This document shows, piece by piece, positions 1 through 9,396 of a stretch of 14,647 nt of DNA (position 1 is the first letter of the stretch; every line of letters starts with the position of its first letter). The notes under the pieces are model-generated. The model was not told the origin of the DNA. It saw nothing but the letters and a program-made list of their open reading frames with translations, and did no database searches. Source of the DNA: Smittium mucronatum (lineage: Eukaryota; Kickxellomycota; Harpellomycetes; Harpellales; Legeriomycetaceae). The position numbers and the translations under genes are program-made. The DNA lies in NCBI GenBank assembly GCA_001953115.1, contig LSSL01005121.1, forward strand, positions 1 through 14,647, in the 5' to 3' direction.

Positions 1-667
1 GTAAAATTTTCCACATCTAAAATTAAGCTAAAAATAAAATAAAATAATTTATGGTTTTTATTTAAAAAGGGTGTATTATTAGCAGATCATTATTCATATC
101 CATGAAAATTGACAATTTTTTTATTTTAATTCCTGTTTATTGACTTATTATAAGAAACCAAAAAAAAAATAGCTATTACATTAGATGTTAATAAATAAAT
201 TTTTATAAATAACAGTATATTCATTAATAAATAGATATTTTTTTCTATAATGAGATAAATATCACCTTATTACAAAAATCCCTCGTTATGCAAACTATAA
301 AACATGATTAAATAATTTTAAAGTTTCTTTAAAAAAGAAAAACCAGAAATTTAAATATTAAAAGATTATTTACAAGATTTATTATTTTAATATAAAAATA
401 TTTATTACAGCTTCATTATTTGCAACTCGATTTGGTGCCTATTTATATTTTTTTAGAAAAAATTGTTAAATTTATAGTATAAAAAAGTAATTTTAAAAAA
501 CAATAATTCTATAACAAAATATTAATGGCTTTTATAAAAAATACAGTCGAGTCTAAACAATTAAAATTATATTAAATTATATTTTTAAACTAAGTGAAAT
601 CCGAAATTTTAAATATATTATATTCCGAATTAATGAATCATAATTTTGATAAGATAAAAAATTATTT

Positions 668-700
668 AGTACTAGTACTAGCACTAGTAATAGTACAGTA
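668..700. repeat. imperfect hexanucleotide repeat with palindrome
   Basis: Degenerate repeats of an ACTAGT/TAGTAC unit. The first 12 bases (668-679) form a perfect palindrome, AGTACTAGTACT, and related CACTAGTAATAGTAC units follow. It reads as a microsatellite that could extrude a small hairpin. No regulatory role is implied by the surroundings, which contain no gene. Confidence 0.6.
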
Positions 701-1907
701 TACTGATAAAATAACTTTATTAATAGTTAAGCATAAAATATATATTTTTAAATATTAAAAAATTGTTATTTTAAAAATAAATTGGCCTTGAAAATATCCT
801 TCTAAGATATAAATGAAATTTATATTTAAATATAAAGATTAAGAAAAATATAATTAATATGGAGGTAGTGATTAATAATAACTCGAATAAGCTAAAAAAA
901 GTGTGTTTGAATTTAAAAAAAAGAAAAAGATTTATAAAACAGTACTATTTAATCATAAAAATCAATTTATTTTGGAAAATGTAAAAGGGAATTTTAGAGT
1001 TTGTGTTTTTAGATTTTCCAAAAATTGAAATTGGTTTATAGCAAGATGTATTTTTGTTGTTTATAAATGCGATTATAAAAAAGATACAGTAAAAAAATAG
1101 ATGATTTATAAATCTAAATATATTGAAACATATTTATTTTTTTAAAACATATGATATGAGAGAATTTAAATAATATAAATCACCTATAGTCTTGTGTTTC
1201 AAATAGTACACGCAATTAATAATCAATATTCAATAAAAGCAAAAAAAATCACTTCGCTAAAAATCAAAAAATTTCTTAATCGATTTTTTTTTTAAAAAAA
1301 TAAAACTAAGAAATATTAATTTATCTAATTTTTTTTTTTCTTCGTTTTATTTAGGCTAATAATGTGTTAATAAAAATAGATGATCTTAATTAAACACGAG
1401 CTATAATAATAAAGCCTTACTTATGTTAAAAACTCTTATTATCATCTTTAAAACTCGAATAATCCATCCCAAATGAGCCTATAATTCTCTAATTTATTTA
1501 ATAACGATATTTAAATTTATAAATCAATCCAAATTTAATTAATTTTATTCTCAAAAATATTTATTTAAATTTATTAATAATTGTACAAATGTGCTCTTAT
1601 CAATTTAAAAATTAAATAAATTAGCTTTCATAAATTATTATATAATTAAGATTAGTATATTTGGTTTGCAACCAAAGAATGAAAAATCAATTTTATGTTA
1701 TAATTCACAAATAAATCAATGAATTTAGATTCTTGTTAATATGTTATATATTAATTTTTAAATCCATAATTTTTCTAAAAAAATTTCTTTTTTTATAAAA
1801 TAAGAAAAAAATGTACTATTATTTAGTTTGTGAAAAAAGTGTAATTTCAGCCAGCATAAATAATTGGTTTAGACCGTAATCTAGAATCAAAAATGCTAAT
1901 GCAATAA

Positions 1908-1920
1908 CCCCCCCCCCCCC
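1908..1920. repeat. poly-C tract (13 C)
   Basis: An uninterrupted run of 13 C in DNA that is otherwise strongly AT-rich. Read on the minus strand it is a 13-G run. The window has two other G-rich tracts (7551-7566 and 11630-11645), but those share an interrupting A and flanking sequence with each other that this one lacks, so I treat it as an independent homopolymer. Confidence 0.8.
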
Positions 1921-3293
1921 AGTATATTATCAGTCCCAAAAAAAAGGATAAATAACAAAAAAAACCATGATATAATTGGATTAATTTTAAATTTGATCTT
2001 TTATTTACAAAATTATAGGATTTATCGAAAAAATTAGGATATAAATATATTTATTTTTATCATTAACACTTTTAGGGCCCAAAATTTTTTCCCAATCATA
2101 TTTTTTTACACTAAAATTTCAAACGCCCCGACTTATTTCCAAATGAGCGTCCAATTTTTTTTAATACTGCGATTAAGACCATTTTCATGTTTTATAAATT
2201 TATTCTTCCATTAAATTCATAAATCTTAAGTTTATTTATTTTGGTAACTTAAACCATTAATCGCTAATCACTGATCAGTAATCACTCTTTACTTATACAT
2301 TTACTGTATAGAAAATTTTTTTATATGGTTCATTTATAAAAAAAATAAGTGTTTTTTTTAATCGAAGTGTTTTATATTTTTAGGTAAAATTTTACGATAT
2401 TTCCACTAATAATGAATTTGTTTCGGAAAAATTCGACACAAAAGAACTAATTTTAATAATTTAACATATAACTAAAGAGGGTATTGCCAATTAATTTTTT
2501 AAAAAAAATTAGTGAAATAATGCAATGTATTTTAATAGCCGATATGTTTATATTATAAAATATTCCGATAAACTAAAGTTTTTTAAAATATTTCTTTTAA
2601 AAATTAATCAAAGAATTTAAAAAATTTTGTTTTGAAAATAAGCATTAAAATAATCTTGTTTAATTTTTAACTTTTCAAAAAAAAAAAAATTAAAAAAATG
2701 AAACGTAAGCGAGATATTCGCAAAAAATTTATCTTCTACAAATAAAAACCAAATTCTTGAAATTAAAATCGAAGCTTGTCTTTAACACACTATATTAATA
2801 TAGTTTTTATTGGGTTTTATCCCTTTTATTGTATTAATATATTAGTTTAGTATTAGATTTGGCTTGAAAAGGTCAGAAATTTGTGGTGTAATACTTGTAT
2901 TAATTATTAAAAATAAAAAAATAATGCGATGATAGTATATAATTATATTTTTCCTCTCATCACGATTCTTTTTCACGGATACTATATTATTTAAAAATAT
3001 CAAAAGTTATCCTAAAGAAAAATTTATTAATTGGGCAAAATTTGGTGAACTAACTAAAGAGCATGAGAAATAATCGAGTTTTTATACATTAAAAATAATA
3101 AATAAAATATTTTATCCTTTTTATTTTTTGATTAAAATTTTTGATATTTAAAGCATAATTAAGAATTAACATATAACAAAATATGCTAATTTTTATTTTT
3201 TTTATGCTTTTAGTTAACTAATAAATATTTAAATAGTTGAATTCGTATAATTTTGTAATTCAAGAAAAAAATCTTCAAAAAAAGACGCTTAAT

Positions 3294-3325
3294 ATATATT
3301 TAATAATATATTTAATAATATATTT
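3294..3325. repeat. 12-bp tandem repeat, 2.7 copies
   Basis: The unit ATATATTTAATA is present twice exactly (3294-3305 and 3306-3317), followed by a partial third copy (3318-3325). It is a short AT-rich minisatellite with no gene nearby. Confidence 0.7.
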
Positions 3326-5875
3326 TCAAATATAAGTTATAGATTTATGTTTTTAAAGAATTATACTCGTTTATATATACCAAAAAGAAGATTTTTTTAT
3401 ATTATTAGAAGGCTTCATAATGTTTCACATATTTTTATTTATTAAAATAAGATTTTCCCATCAACAGTAAATCTAATATAATAACTTTCTCGGATGTTTT
3501 ACCTCTTTTTTATTTTAACCTGAAATTGCTTAAAAAAAATTGAAATTTATTATTGAAGGCCGAATATGGTTTATATATTATCTGATAAAAATTATCATAT
3601 CATTAAATTTGTTAAAAAGGTATTATAAACTGAATAAATAAATATTGAGTCGTAAATTTAGGTTATTTTAGTTAATTTGCAGAAGTTTTAAAGAAATAAA
3701 TAGGCATATGAAATAATAGTAGGGTATTTTTCGCAGAAAAAAAGTCATTTATTTCTGAATTAAGATAAACTCAGTAATCGGAATTTCTATTAAGCATTTT
3801 TTACTTTTTTTCACGAAAAAATTCAGGGAAAAGATGAACCGAAGATGTATGCAAATAGATATGTCATATATAAAGATTTAAAATTAGTATTTCCATATTT
3901 TATTTGAAATTATATATCTCTATCAAAGTGCTGAGTCTAAAAATTTAATACCAAGTTTAAAAAACAAAAAATATATATATTATAAAATATTTAGCAATTG
4001 TTATAATAGCTAGTGGGGAATCGATTTTTAGGCCCTAAATTTAAAAATAAATAAATAAGTATATAAAAACCTTGTATTTAATAATATTATATAATATTTA
4101 CGGATTATAATTAAATTTTTTTTATAAAAATCTAGGTATATTTAAAATAAAATTTCATAATTAGATAAAGCCCATTTAAAATTTTTAAATTAAACAAAAT
4201 TTTAATTGATTGTTTTAATAGAGATTAGGATGGAAAAAAAACTACCCGCAAATAGAATATTTAGAATAGATTTCAACAAAAAATATCATATTGCTATAAG
4301 GAAAAAAAACTTTATGAAAGAATTAAAATTTGATTTTAACTTACAGTCTTACTAGAGCTCACAGATATAATTTCTACAGATAAATATTCATTTTTAACTT
4401 TTTATGAAATTAAATTTAATATATCCCGTGTTATACATATTTATATAAAATTAGATTAAACTCTTATATTTTATAAATTAAAAACACAAAATACTTAGAA
4501 ATTAGTAAAAAAATTATGTGTTGCATATTATAAATTGCTTTTTTCACAGATTTTTAATTGAAGAGGAATAAATTAGCAAAAAATGTAATTTTTATCATCT
4601 TTATTAATTCATTTAGCGTCTTTAAAAATTTGATTCTTGTATATAAATGTAAATTTAAAGTGGCTATAAATCAAACCTAATATTTATTATAAGTAGAAGA
4701 TTCATAATTTTGATTTATAAAGCTATATTTGTTAATAATGGGGATTTTTATATTATATTTAGAAAGTATCAAATAGTATTTTGCATCTATCGGATATATT
4801 CAGTAAAAAAGATATGATTTTTTACACCTAAAATCTCTATATATTTTTATGCTCCAAAATTAAATAAAATAATCCGTTTAAACCAAAAAAAAAGGATTAA
4901 TAATATTTATTTTTTCATGTATTCATATTTTAATATATGCTAGAAAAAATAAAATTAGAAATACACATATTTTATCTAAGGTTATCAATAAGGATTTGTA
5001 ATTAATTTTTTTTTGTGAAGCCAATAAATAAAATAAATCACGATTGATGGTAAAGTGATATGTATAGTTTTTTATGAAAATAACGAGAGTTAAGAAATAA
5101 ATTTTGGGAAATTTTTTTTGTTTAAAAGTATCGTTCCTGTCCATAATCCGCCCCCAGTTATTGAAATTATAAATAAGTATTTTAATTAGTAAAAAAATCA
5201 ACTAAATTTAAAATTAATTATACTTATTTAAAATAAATATCTCTGCACTTAATTGTTGGAAATATATATATAAATTGGTTTTTTAACTTTTATTTGCCTC
5301 ATAAAAGATTTTTGTGTCTATGTTATTTAATGGATGTATTTAACAAGAAGATTTTTATTTTATTCTAAAATTATTTTTAAATTTTTGTTTTATACTATAA
5401 GCTAGAGTGGAGTTTTTTTGACTTAGGATTTCATCTTATTATATTTTTTTGAGCTAAAAGCGCATGATCCGTTCATAATATGAATTTTAAATTATTAAAA
5501 TGATGCTTGAATAAAATCAATGTAACGTGATAAATTCAAAAGAAAATTTTTATTATGGGCTTATTTAAAATATCTTAGGGATTAATATTTCAATAAATTT
5601 TATATAAAAAATTTCGCATAGGAATAAATTTCCTAAAAAAGCAAAAAAAATTAAGAAAAATGGTTGTGCAAAGCTAAAAAAATAAATTTCTATAATTTAA
5701 CGTCAATAATAACATGTTTCAATCAATGGAGTGTTTACATTAAGATTATATGGTTTCTAATTCTCCGTATAAACGAAAAAAAAGTAAATAAATAAAACAA
5801 AGACTCAAAGAAAGATCTACTATAAAAAAAATTTAAGTTACAAATATTAATGGAGTTTTATTGAGAAAGAACCAC

Positions 5876-6057
5876 AAATTTAAAGAATATTTTATTTCTC
5901 GCTGGAAAAGGCATTTAATTTATATATTTAATCTTAAAAAGAACAAAGTTCTAATAATCAAGAATATAAGCTCCATAAAAATAAATTTAATAAAACTTAC
6001 AAAAAATTGCTCTTTGAATGTTAAAATATCTGAAAATCAGTGGTAAAAAAGATAAAC
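5876..6057 (+). repeat. diverged repeat, copy A (partner at 12636-12838)
   Basis: Short words in this segment recur in the same order and at similar spacing at 12636-12838. The 10-mer CTCGCTGGAA is at 5898 here and 12691 there. The 9-mer AACAAAGTT is at 5942 and 12726. A CAGT...GATAAAC block starts at 6038 and 12819. Length differences between landmarks are multiples of three, and both copies are open in the same frame across the core, with shared residues KFK, then RW, then NKV. This suggests two decayed copies of one repeat that may once have been coding. I do not recognise the protein. Chance similarity between AT-rich segments is the alternative. Confidence 0.35.
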
Positions 6058-7546
6058 TGAACATATTAATTCTATTATACATTTTTAAGATAAAATTTCT
6101 AGTAAAAATTAACAAAAAAATTATTTTAATTAACATATTTAATATTTTTTAAAATTTTGAAATTTATTTTGTGAAATCCTGATTATTTATTATGGATATA
6201 TAATCAATCATATTTAATTTAGTACTTACCGAAATTTTAATTTTTTTGTATTACAAAATGAAATAATATCCCCAACTCAACTGTTAAGACTAATTTTTTT
6301 ATAAAAAATATATCCTGAAGGATAATGACATATAGGTCTTAATTTTCAACACCAGAATCATTAAAACTCAATTATCCCTCCTATTTTTTATAAAGATTTG
6401 TTTTGATTTTAGTGATATCGATTTATATAACAGATTCTCACCCAACTAAAACAAGACATTTTCTTTTTTTTCTAAAATCAAGTTTTATCTATTTTACATA
6501 TTTTTTTTTAGGAATTAAAGTTCTTCTAATAATTTACAATGCATTTAATTAATCAGTAGTTCAATTCTATTAAGATTATATACATTTATTCAATTTTCGC
6601 CATTAAATAGTATTTCATTGCACCAGACGCATATTGCAACACACTAATATCTTAAAAGTTGCATTTAAATACTTTTTTTGATTATTTTAATTCGATTTAA
6701 TTAAGTTCTATATATTTTTAGAAAGTTAAAATGCACTAGCAAAATAAATTCTGGTAAAATGGGTTCATTTTTTAAATTCTATTTTCAATTTAAAAAAGTT
6801 GTCGGGATACGAAACCCCATTTAGCTTTATAATATCCTTGAGAAGCGTATAAATTTTTATATATATTTACTATGGATTTATATGCTATAGGATATCCAAT
6901 CAGTACAATTCTATTTTTTTAAGTGGCAGATGATTAATTCATTTTTCTTTTCTAATGTTTTAGTACTCAAATTATTTTTTGGAGTCAAATCTTGATCTTC
7001 TTGTAGCGATTTTTTAAAAATGGAATAGAATATATTACTTCTTTATATAAAAATTGTAAAAAAATACCCAAAAAAGAAAATTAATGGCAGAAAAATTTAC
7101 TTTAAGAAAATTGAATATAAAATCCATTTTTCTTCTCGCACCTATCGTAGCAGGTTAAAAATATATTAAATGAATAAGTTCTCTTCATATCAAGGCTTAA
7201 ATCATGCCAAGTTGAGAAAGTATTATAATTTATTTTATGAAGAAAAGTGTTATTTCAACTCAATTAAACTTTTGACACCCCTCAGTATGAGATATATAGA
7301 ATTTTGAAGGCACTATACAATATTATAAACACAAAGGAATTTCTAAATATCAAATAAAAATAAAGGTAAGTGTGTTATTTTTGAATTTCGTATTAAACTC
7401 TGCCCTCAGTTTTTTGTGGGAATATGTTTTTTTGATATTAAATTTTAATTAAAGAGCTCAAATATCTAACTGAAAAAACTTGCGATGGGTTGACTAAATT
7501 CGTTACTAGTTGAAGATACCTAAAATACATATATTTTTCAGATTCT
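6058..7546. other. AT-rich intergenic, no gene seen
   Basis: No open frame with a recognisable motif, no RNA gene and no clear repeat was found. Base composition is AT-rich, slightly less extreme than in the first 5 kb. A Val-Ala-Asp-Asp codon string near 6923 was considered as a reverse-transcriptase active-site remnant and rejected, because it is followed at once by a stop and has no supporting motif upstream. Confidence 0.7.
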
Positions 7547-7617
7547 TTGAGGGAGGGGGGGGGAGGTCTTATTAAATATTGCTTATATCCCACTCCATCA
7601 ATTCAAATAAATTAATC
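7547..7617 (+). repeat. G-tract repeat, copy 1 (partner at 11627-11705)
   Basis: The sequence TTGA-GGG-A-G9-AGG-TCT (7547-7569) is followed 29 bases after the G run by ACTCCATC (7592-7599) and an AT-rich tail. The second copy has TTG-GGGGG-A-G9-TG-TCT and then ACTCCATC 34 bases after its G run. The shared interrupting A, the identical 9-G run, the TCT and the downstream octamer point to a common repeat family rather than two unrelated homopolymers. The G-rich strand could form a G-quadruplex. The second copy abuts LINE-like sequence, so this may be the 3' untranslated part of a retroelement (inference). Confidence 0.45.
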
Positions 7618-7880
7618 ACGAAGATTTTATACTGTATACGAATGTATCATTTTAAAACAGTCTTCAATTAATAATATTTGATTTTTATTACCTTGAGACT
7701 CAATGGAATCACAATATAATAAAATCAAAGCAAAAACTCCAAACACTTGTAAATGCAATTAAATATTTTTGGTGATAAAGAACTGAAAAGATGTTGATAT
7801 GGATAAGAATTGTTATATGAAGACCTACCCTAAAAATCTATAAAGCACGGAATAAAAAACCATTAATAATGAGAACCATA

Positions 7881-7892
7881 TAATAATAATAA
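7881..7892. repeat. (TAA)4 microsatellite
   Basis: Four perfect TAA units within non-coding AT-rich DNA. It is a minor simple repeat with no inferred function. Confidence 0.6.
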
Positions 7893-7986
7893 TCAGTTTA
7901 AATGTCATATCGCTCATATCGATTTTTTATAATATAATCAAAAGTAGAGTGTTGGAAGCTATTCAGCAAAATATACCACATTCTTT

Positions 7987-8166
7987 GAAGGTTATCTTAC
8001 TGTCCTTAATCCAAAATCTGAAGCATTCAAACAGTTTCACTGTTGTATTTTTTTCGCAATTGAAAAGAGGTGACGTATGAGTAAGTGGAACTGACATGGA
8101 AGTGGTAATAATAAGGGGATATCAGTTCATAAAACAGGGATAGTGAGGTGCGTTGTGTGGTACGAT
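7987..8166 (+). pseudogene. possible decayed piggyBac-like transposase trace
   Basis: This is very tentative. Across shifting frames the plus strand reads Glu-Gly-Tyr-Leu-Thr-Val-Leu-Asn-Pro-Lys (7987-8016), then about 14 codons further on Gln-Leu-Lys-Arg-Gly-Asp-Val (8057-8077), and later Val-Val-Trp-Tyr-Asp-Leu-Lys (8152-8172 region). PiggyBac-family transposases have, in this order, a GTxRxNRK-like block, an LKRGE-like block and a (K/R)WxDK-like block. The order and rough spacing agree, but at least two frameshifts and several stops would be needed, and no catalytic Asp block was found upstream. The opposite strand has an 85-codon open frame across 8027-8284 with no recognisable motif. Coincidence is a serious alternative. 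Confidence 0.15.
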
Positions 8167-8172
8167 CTAAAA

Positions 8173-8641
8173 AATTTGTGCTGAGCCGAGCAAATATCCC
8201 TTTCACTATCCATATTATTTTAGAGTTTAAAAATATCACTGTATTATTGGACAATCTCAAAAAGTCAGTGAAGAGATTAAGCAACCCAACAGCTAAGAAC
8301 CAATAGATATAGATTAAATTTAATTAAGGAAAGAGGATGAAAATTGTTGAAAATCGGGCTAATTTTGTTTAATCCCTTGCGAGCCATTATTTTACGATAG
8401 CTTTCGCTATTGAAATCTCTTTTTTACTATTGAGAATATCGATTAGTTAGCCAATTATGGGTGTGTTTTAGAAACTATAAATCTAGGAGGTTTTTTGGTT
8501 AATGAAATATCTTGCCTATTTCTATATTTTATTTCCTTTTTCAGATTTAATAAATAACGAAAAAAATGGGCAGATATTCTAATTTTGGAAAATGGTATAA
8601 TATACTGGCCCAATAATCCACAATACGACAATATGCCATAA
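8173..8641. other. non-coding, no gene seen
   Basis: Base composition is more balanced than in the left desert. The only structure noted is a short hairpin, CGATAGC-TTTC-GCTATTG (about 8394-8411), with seven pairs including one G-T. No domain motif could be recognised on either strand. Confidence 0.55.
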
Positions 8642-8806
8642 AGGCGCCAAAAGAATGCCCTTTTTGACGGAGTCTACTACCCAAGTAAACTAAATACCAG
8701 AAAGCGCCATTGTACCACGATGTCTACTATTAAATTGCTGAGATATAGTATTATTATTTTTCTAGGGATGAGGCAGGGATTCTTGACTATATTACTGGTC
8801 AGAACC
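8642..8806 (+). pseudogene. non-LTR retrotransposon RT-like relic
   Basis: One stop-free plus-strand frame of about 55 codons contains two reverse-transcriptase-like blocks in the correct order. The first is Ala-Leu-Phe-Asp-Gly-Val-Tyr-Tyr (from 8657), resembling RT block A (AFDxV). The second is Gly-Met-Arg-Gln-Gly-Phe-Leu (8765-8785), resembling the GxRQG block of LINE reverse transcriptases. The blocks are about 33 residues apart, whereas LINEs usually have roughly twice that, so an internal deletion would be required. The usual (C/D)-x-L-S-P after GxRQG is lost, and no YADD block is visible downstream. TAA stops bound the frame at 8639-8641 and 8807-8809. I read it as a decayed retroelement fragment. 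The motifs are short, so chance is possible. Confidence 0.35.
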
Positions 8807-8809
8807 TAA

Positions 8810-9300
8810 ATCAAATCGCTATAAGACTTGCTCAGGTCTAAAAACAATGCTTTTTTAAAATTTCCCGATGAAAAATTTTGAAACTGCAACATTTATCAAG
8901 TTAAAGTACCAAAACTTGAAATTTTTATTCAGCATCCAACTACAATTTTTTTTGGAGCTTTCTTGATTATTCAGGTCAACATTTTGTCGTTTAGCCAATG
9001 GTTTCACTTTATCACGCTAAGGGGAAACGGATCCATGTTATTTCTATAAAGGTCATGTGTGACGTTATAATTTCAAACAGGCCTGCTAGATTAACGCAAA
9101 ATGAAAGATATCCACTTCGTTTATATTGCCGAATTCGAAAGTGTAGAAAAATCTACGGAATTCTTAAAAACATTAATATATATTTACCCCTGGTAGGGAG
9201 TGAATTCGTAATTGAATGATCCAATTAAGGCGGTCATGAGAAAAATTATTATAAAACCCTCCTTCTTATTCGAACTCGGTTCTCCACCATCAAACAAGAT
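8810..9300. other. intergenic upstream of ACY1
   Basis: No gene is supported. A 73-codon plus-strand frame (8998-9219) is open in a region of moderate base composition, but it has no recognisable motif, no splice continuation and no promoter, and this length is not unusual by chance. The region probably mixes retroelement debris (continuing from 8806) with the proximal 5' flank of ACY1. Confidence 0.5.
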
Positions 9301-9302
9301 AA

Positions 9303-9340
9303 TATATATAAAGAGCTTCAAGAGTATACTAAGAGTCATA
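9303..9340 (+). promoter_or_regulatory. candidate ACY1 core promoter (TATA + start site)
   Basis: TATATAAAG lies at 9305-9313, inside a short TA run. With TATAAA beginning at 9307, a start at A9338 in the pyrimidine-purine context GTCATA falls 31 bases downstream, the usual TATA spacing. The resulting leader of about 59 bases contains no ATG before the ACY1 start codon at 9397. TA-rich strings are common in this genome, so position and leader cleanness are the main support. A non-coding first exon further upstream cannot be excluded. Confidence 0.45.
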
Positions 9341-9396
9341 AGTTTATAACATTGTATTAGATTCCAAGTATAATAACTTATTGAGCGATTAAAACT

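Larger units (their letters stand above)
1..5860. other. AT-rich intergenic desert
   Basis: No gene is supported in this stretch. The sequence is mostly A/T (7 G/C in 60 bases at 3121-3180), with frequent stops in all frames and abundant A and T homopolymers, including a 13-base A run at 2677-2689. Reading frames here are rich in Lys, Asn, Ile, Phe and Leu, as expected from random AT-rich DNA, and I saw no conserved domain motif. Three simple-sequence features inside it (668-700, 1908-1920, 3294-3325) are listed separately. No convincing tRNA or other RNA gene was seen by eye. A short exon of a flanking gene could be missed in DNA this biased. Confidence 0.8.

Noticed and set aside
1908..1920. 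Poly-C tract as a third, inverted copy of the G-tract repeat
   Set aside because: A GTCTAAAC word occurs beyond it on the minus strand as in copy 2, but at the wrong distance. The interrupting A and ACTCCATC are absent.
1469..2148. CCAAATGAGC repeated at 1469 and 2139
   Set aside because: An isolated 10-mer without extended flanking similarity. Many 10-mer matches are expected in DNA this biased.
4923..5201. 92-codon minus-strand open frame
   Set aside because: Lys/Ile/Phe/Leu-rich low-complexity product with no motif. With about 80% A+T a rough estimate gives roughly 0.2-0.3 such frames expected by chance in six frames of this window, so it is not significant alone.
6923..6936. Val-Ala-Asp-Asp string, possible RT active site (YADD)
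   Set aside because: Followed immediately by a stop and without other RT blocks at the expected distances.
8027..8284. 85-codon minus-strand open frame
   Set aside because: No recognisable domain. Length is within chance for this base composition, and the plus strand gives the better, still weak, transposase reading.
8998..9219. 73-codon plus-strand open frame just upstream of ACY1
   Set aside because: No motif, no splice connection to ACY1 and an in-frame stop before the ACY1 start. It lies upstream of the TATA box.
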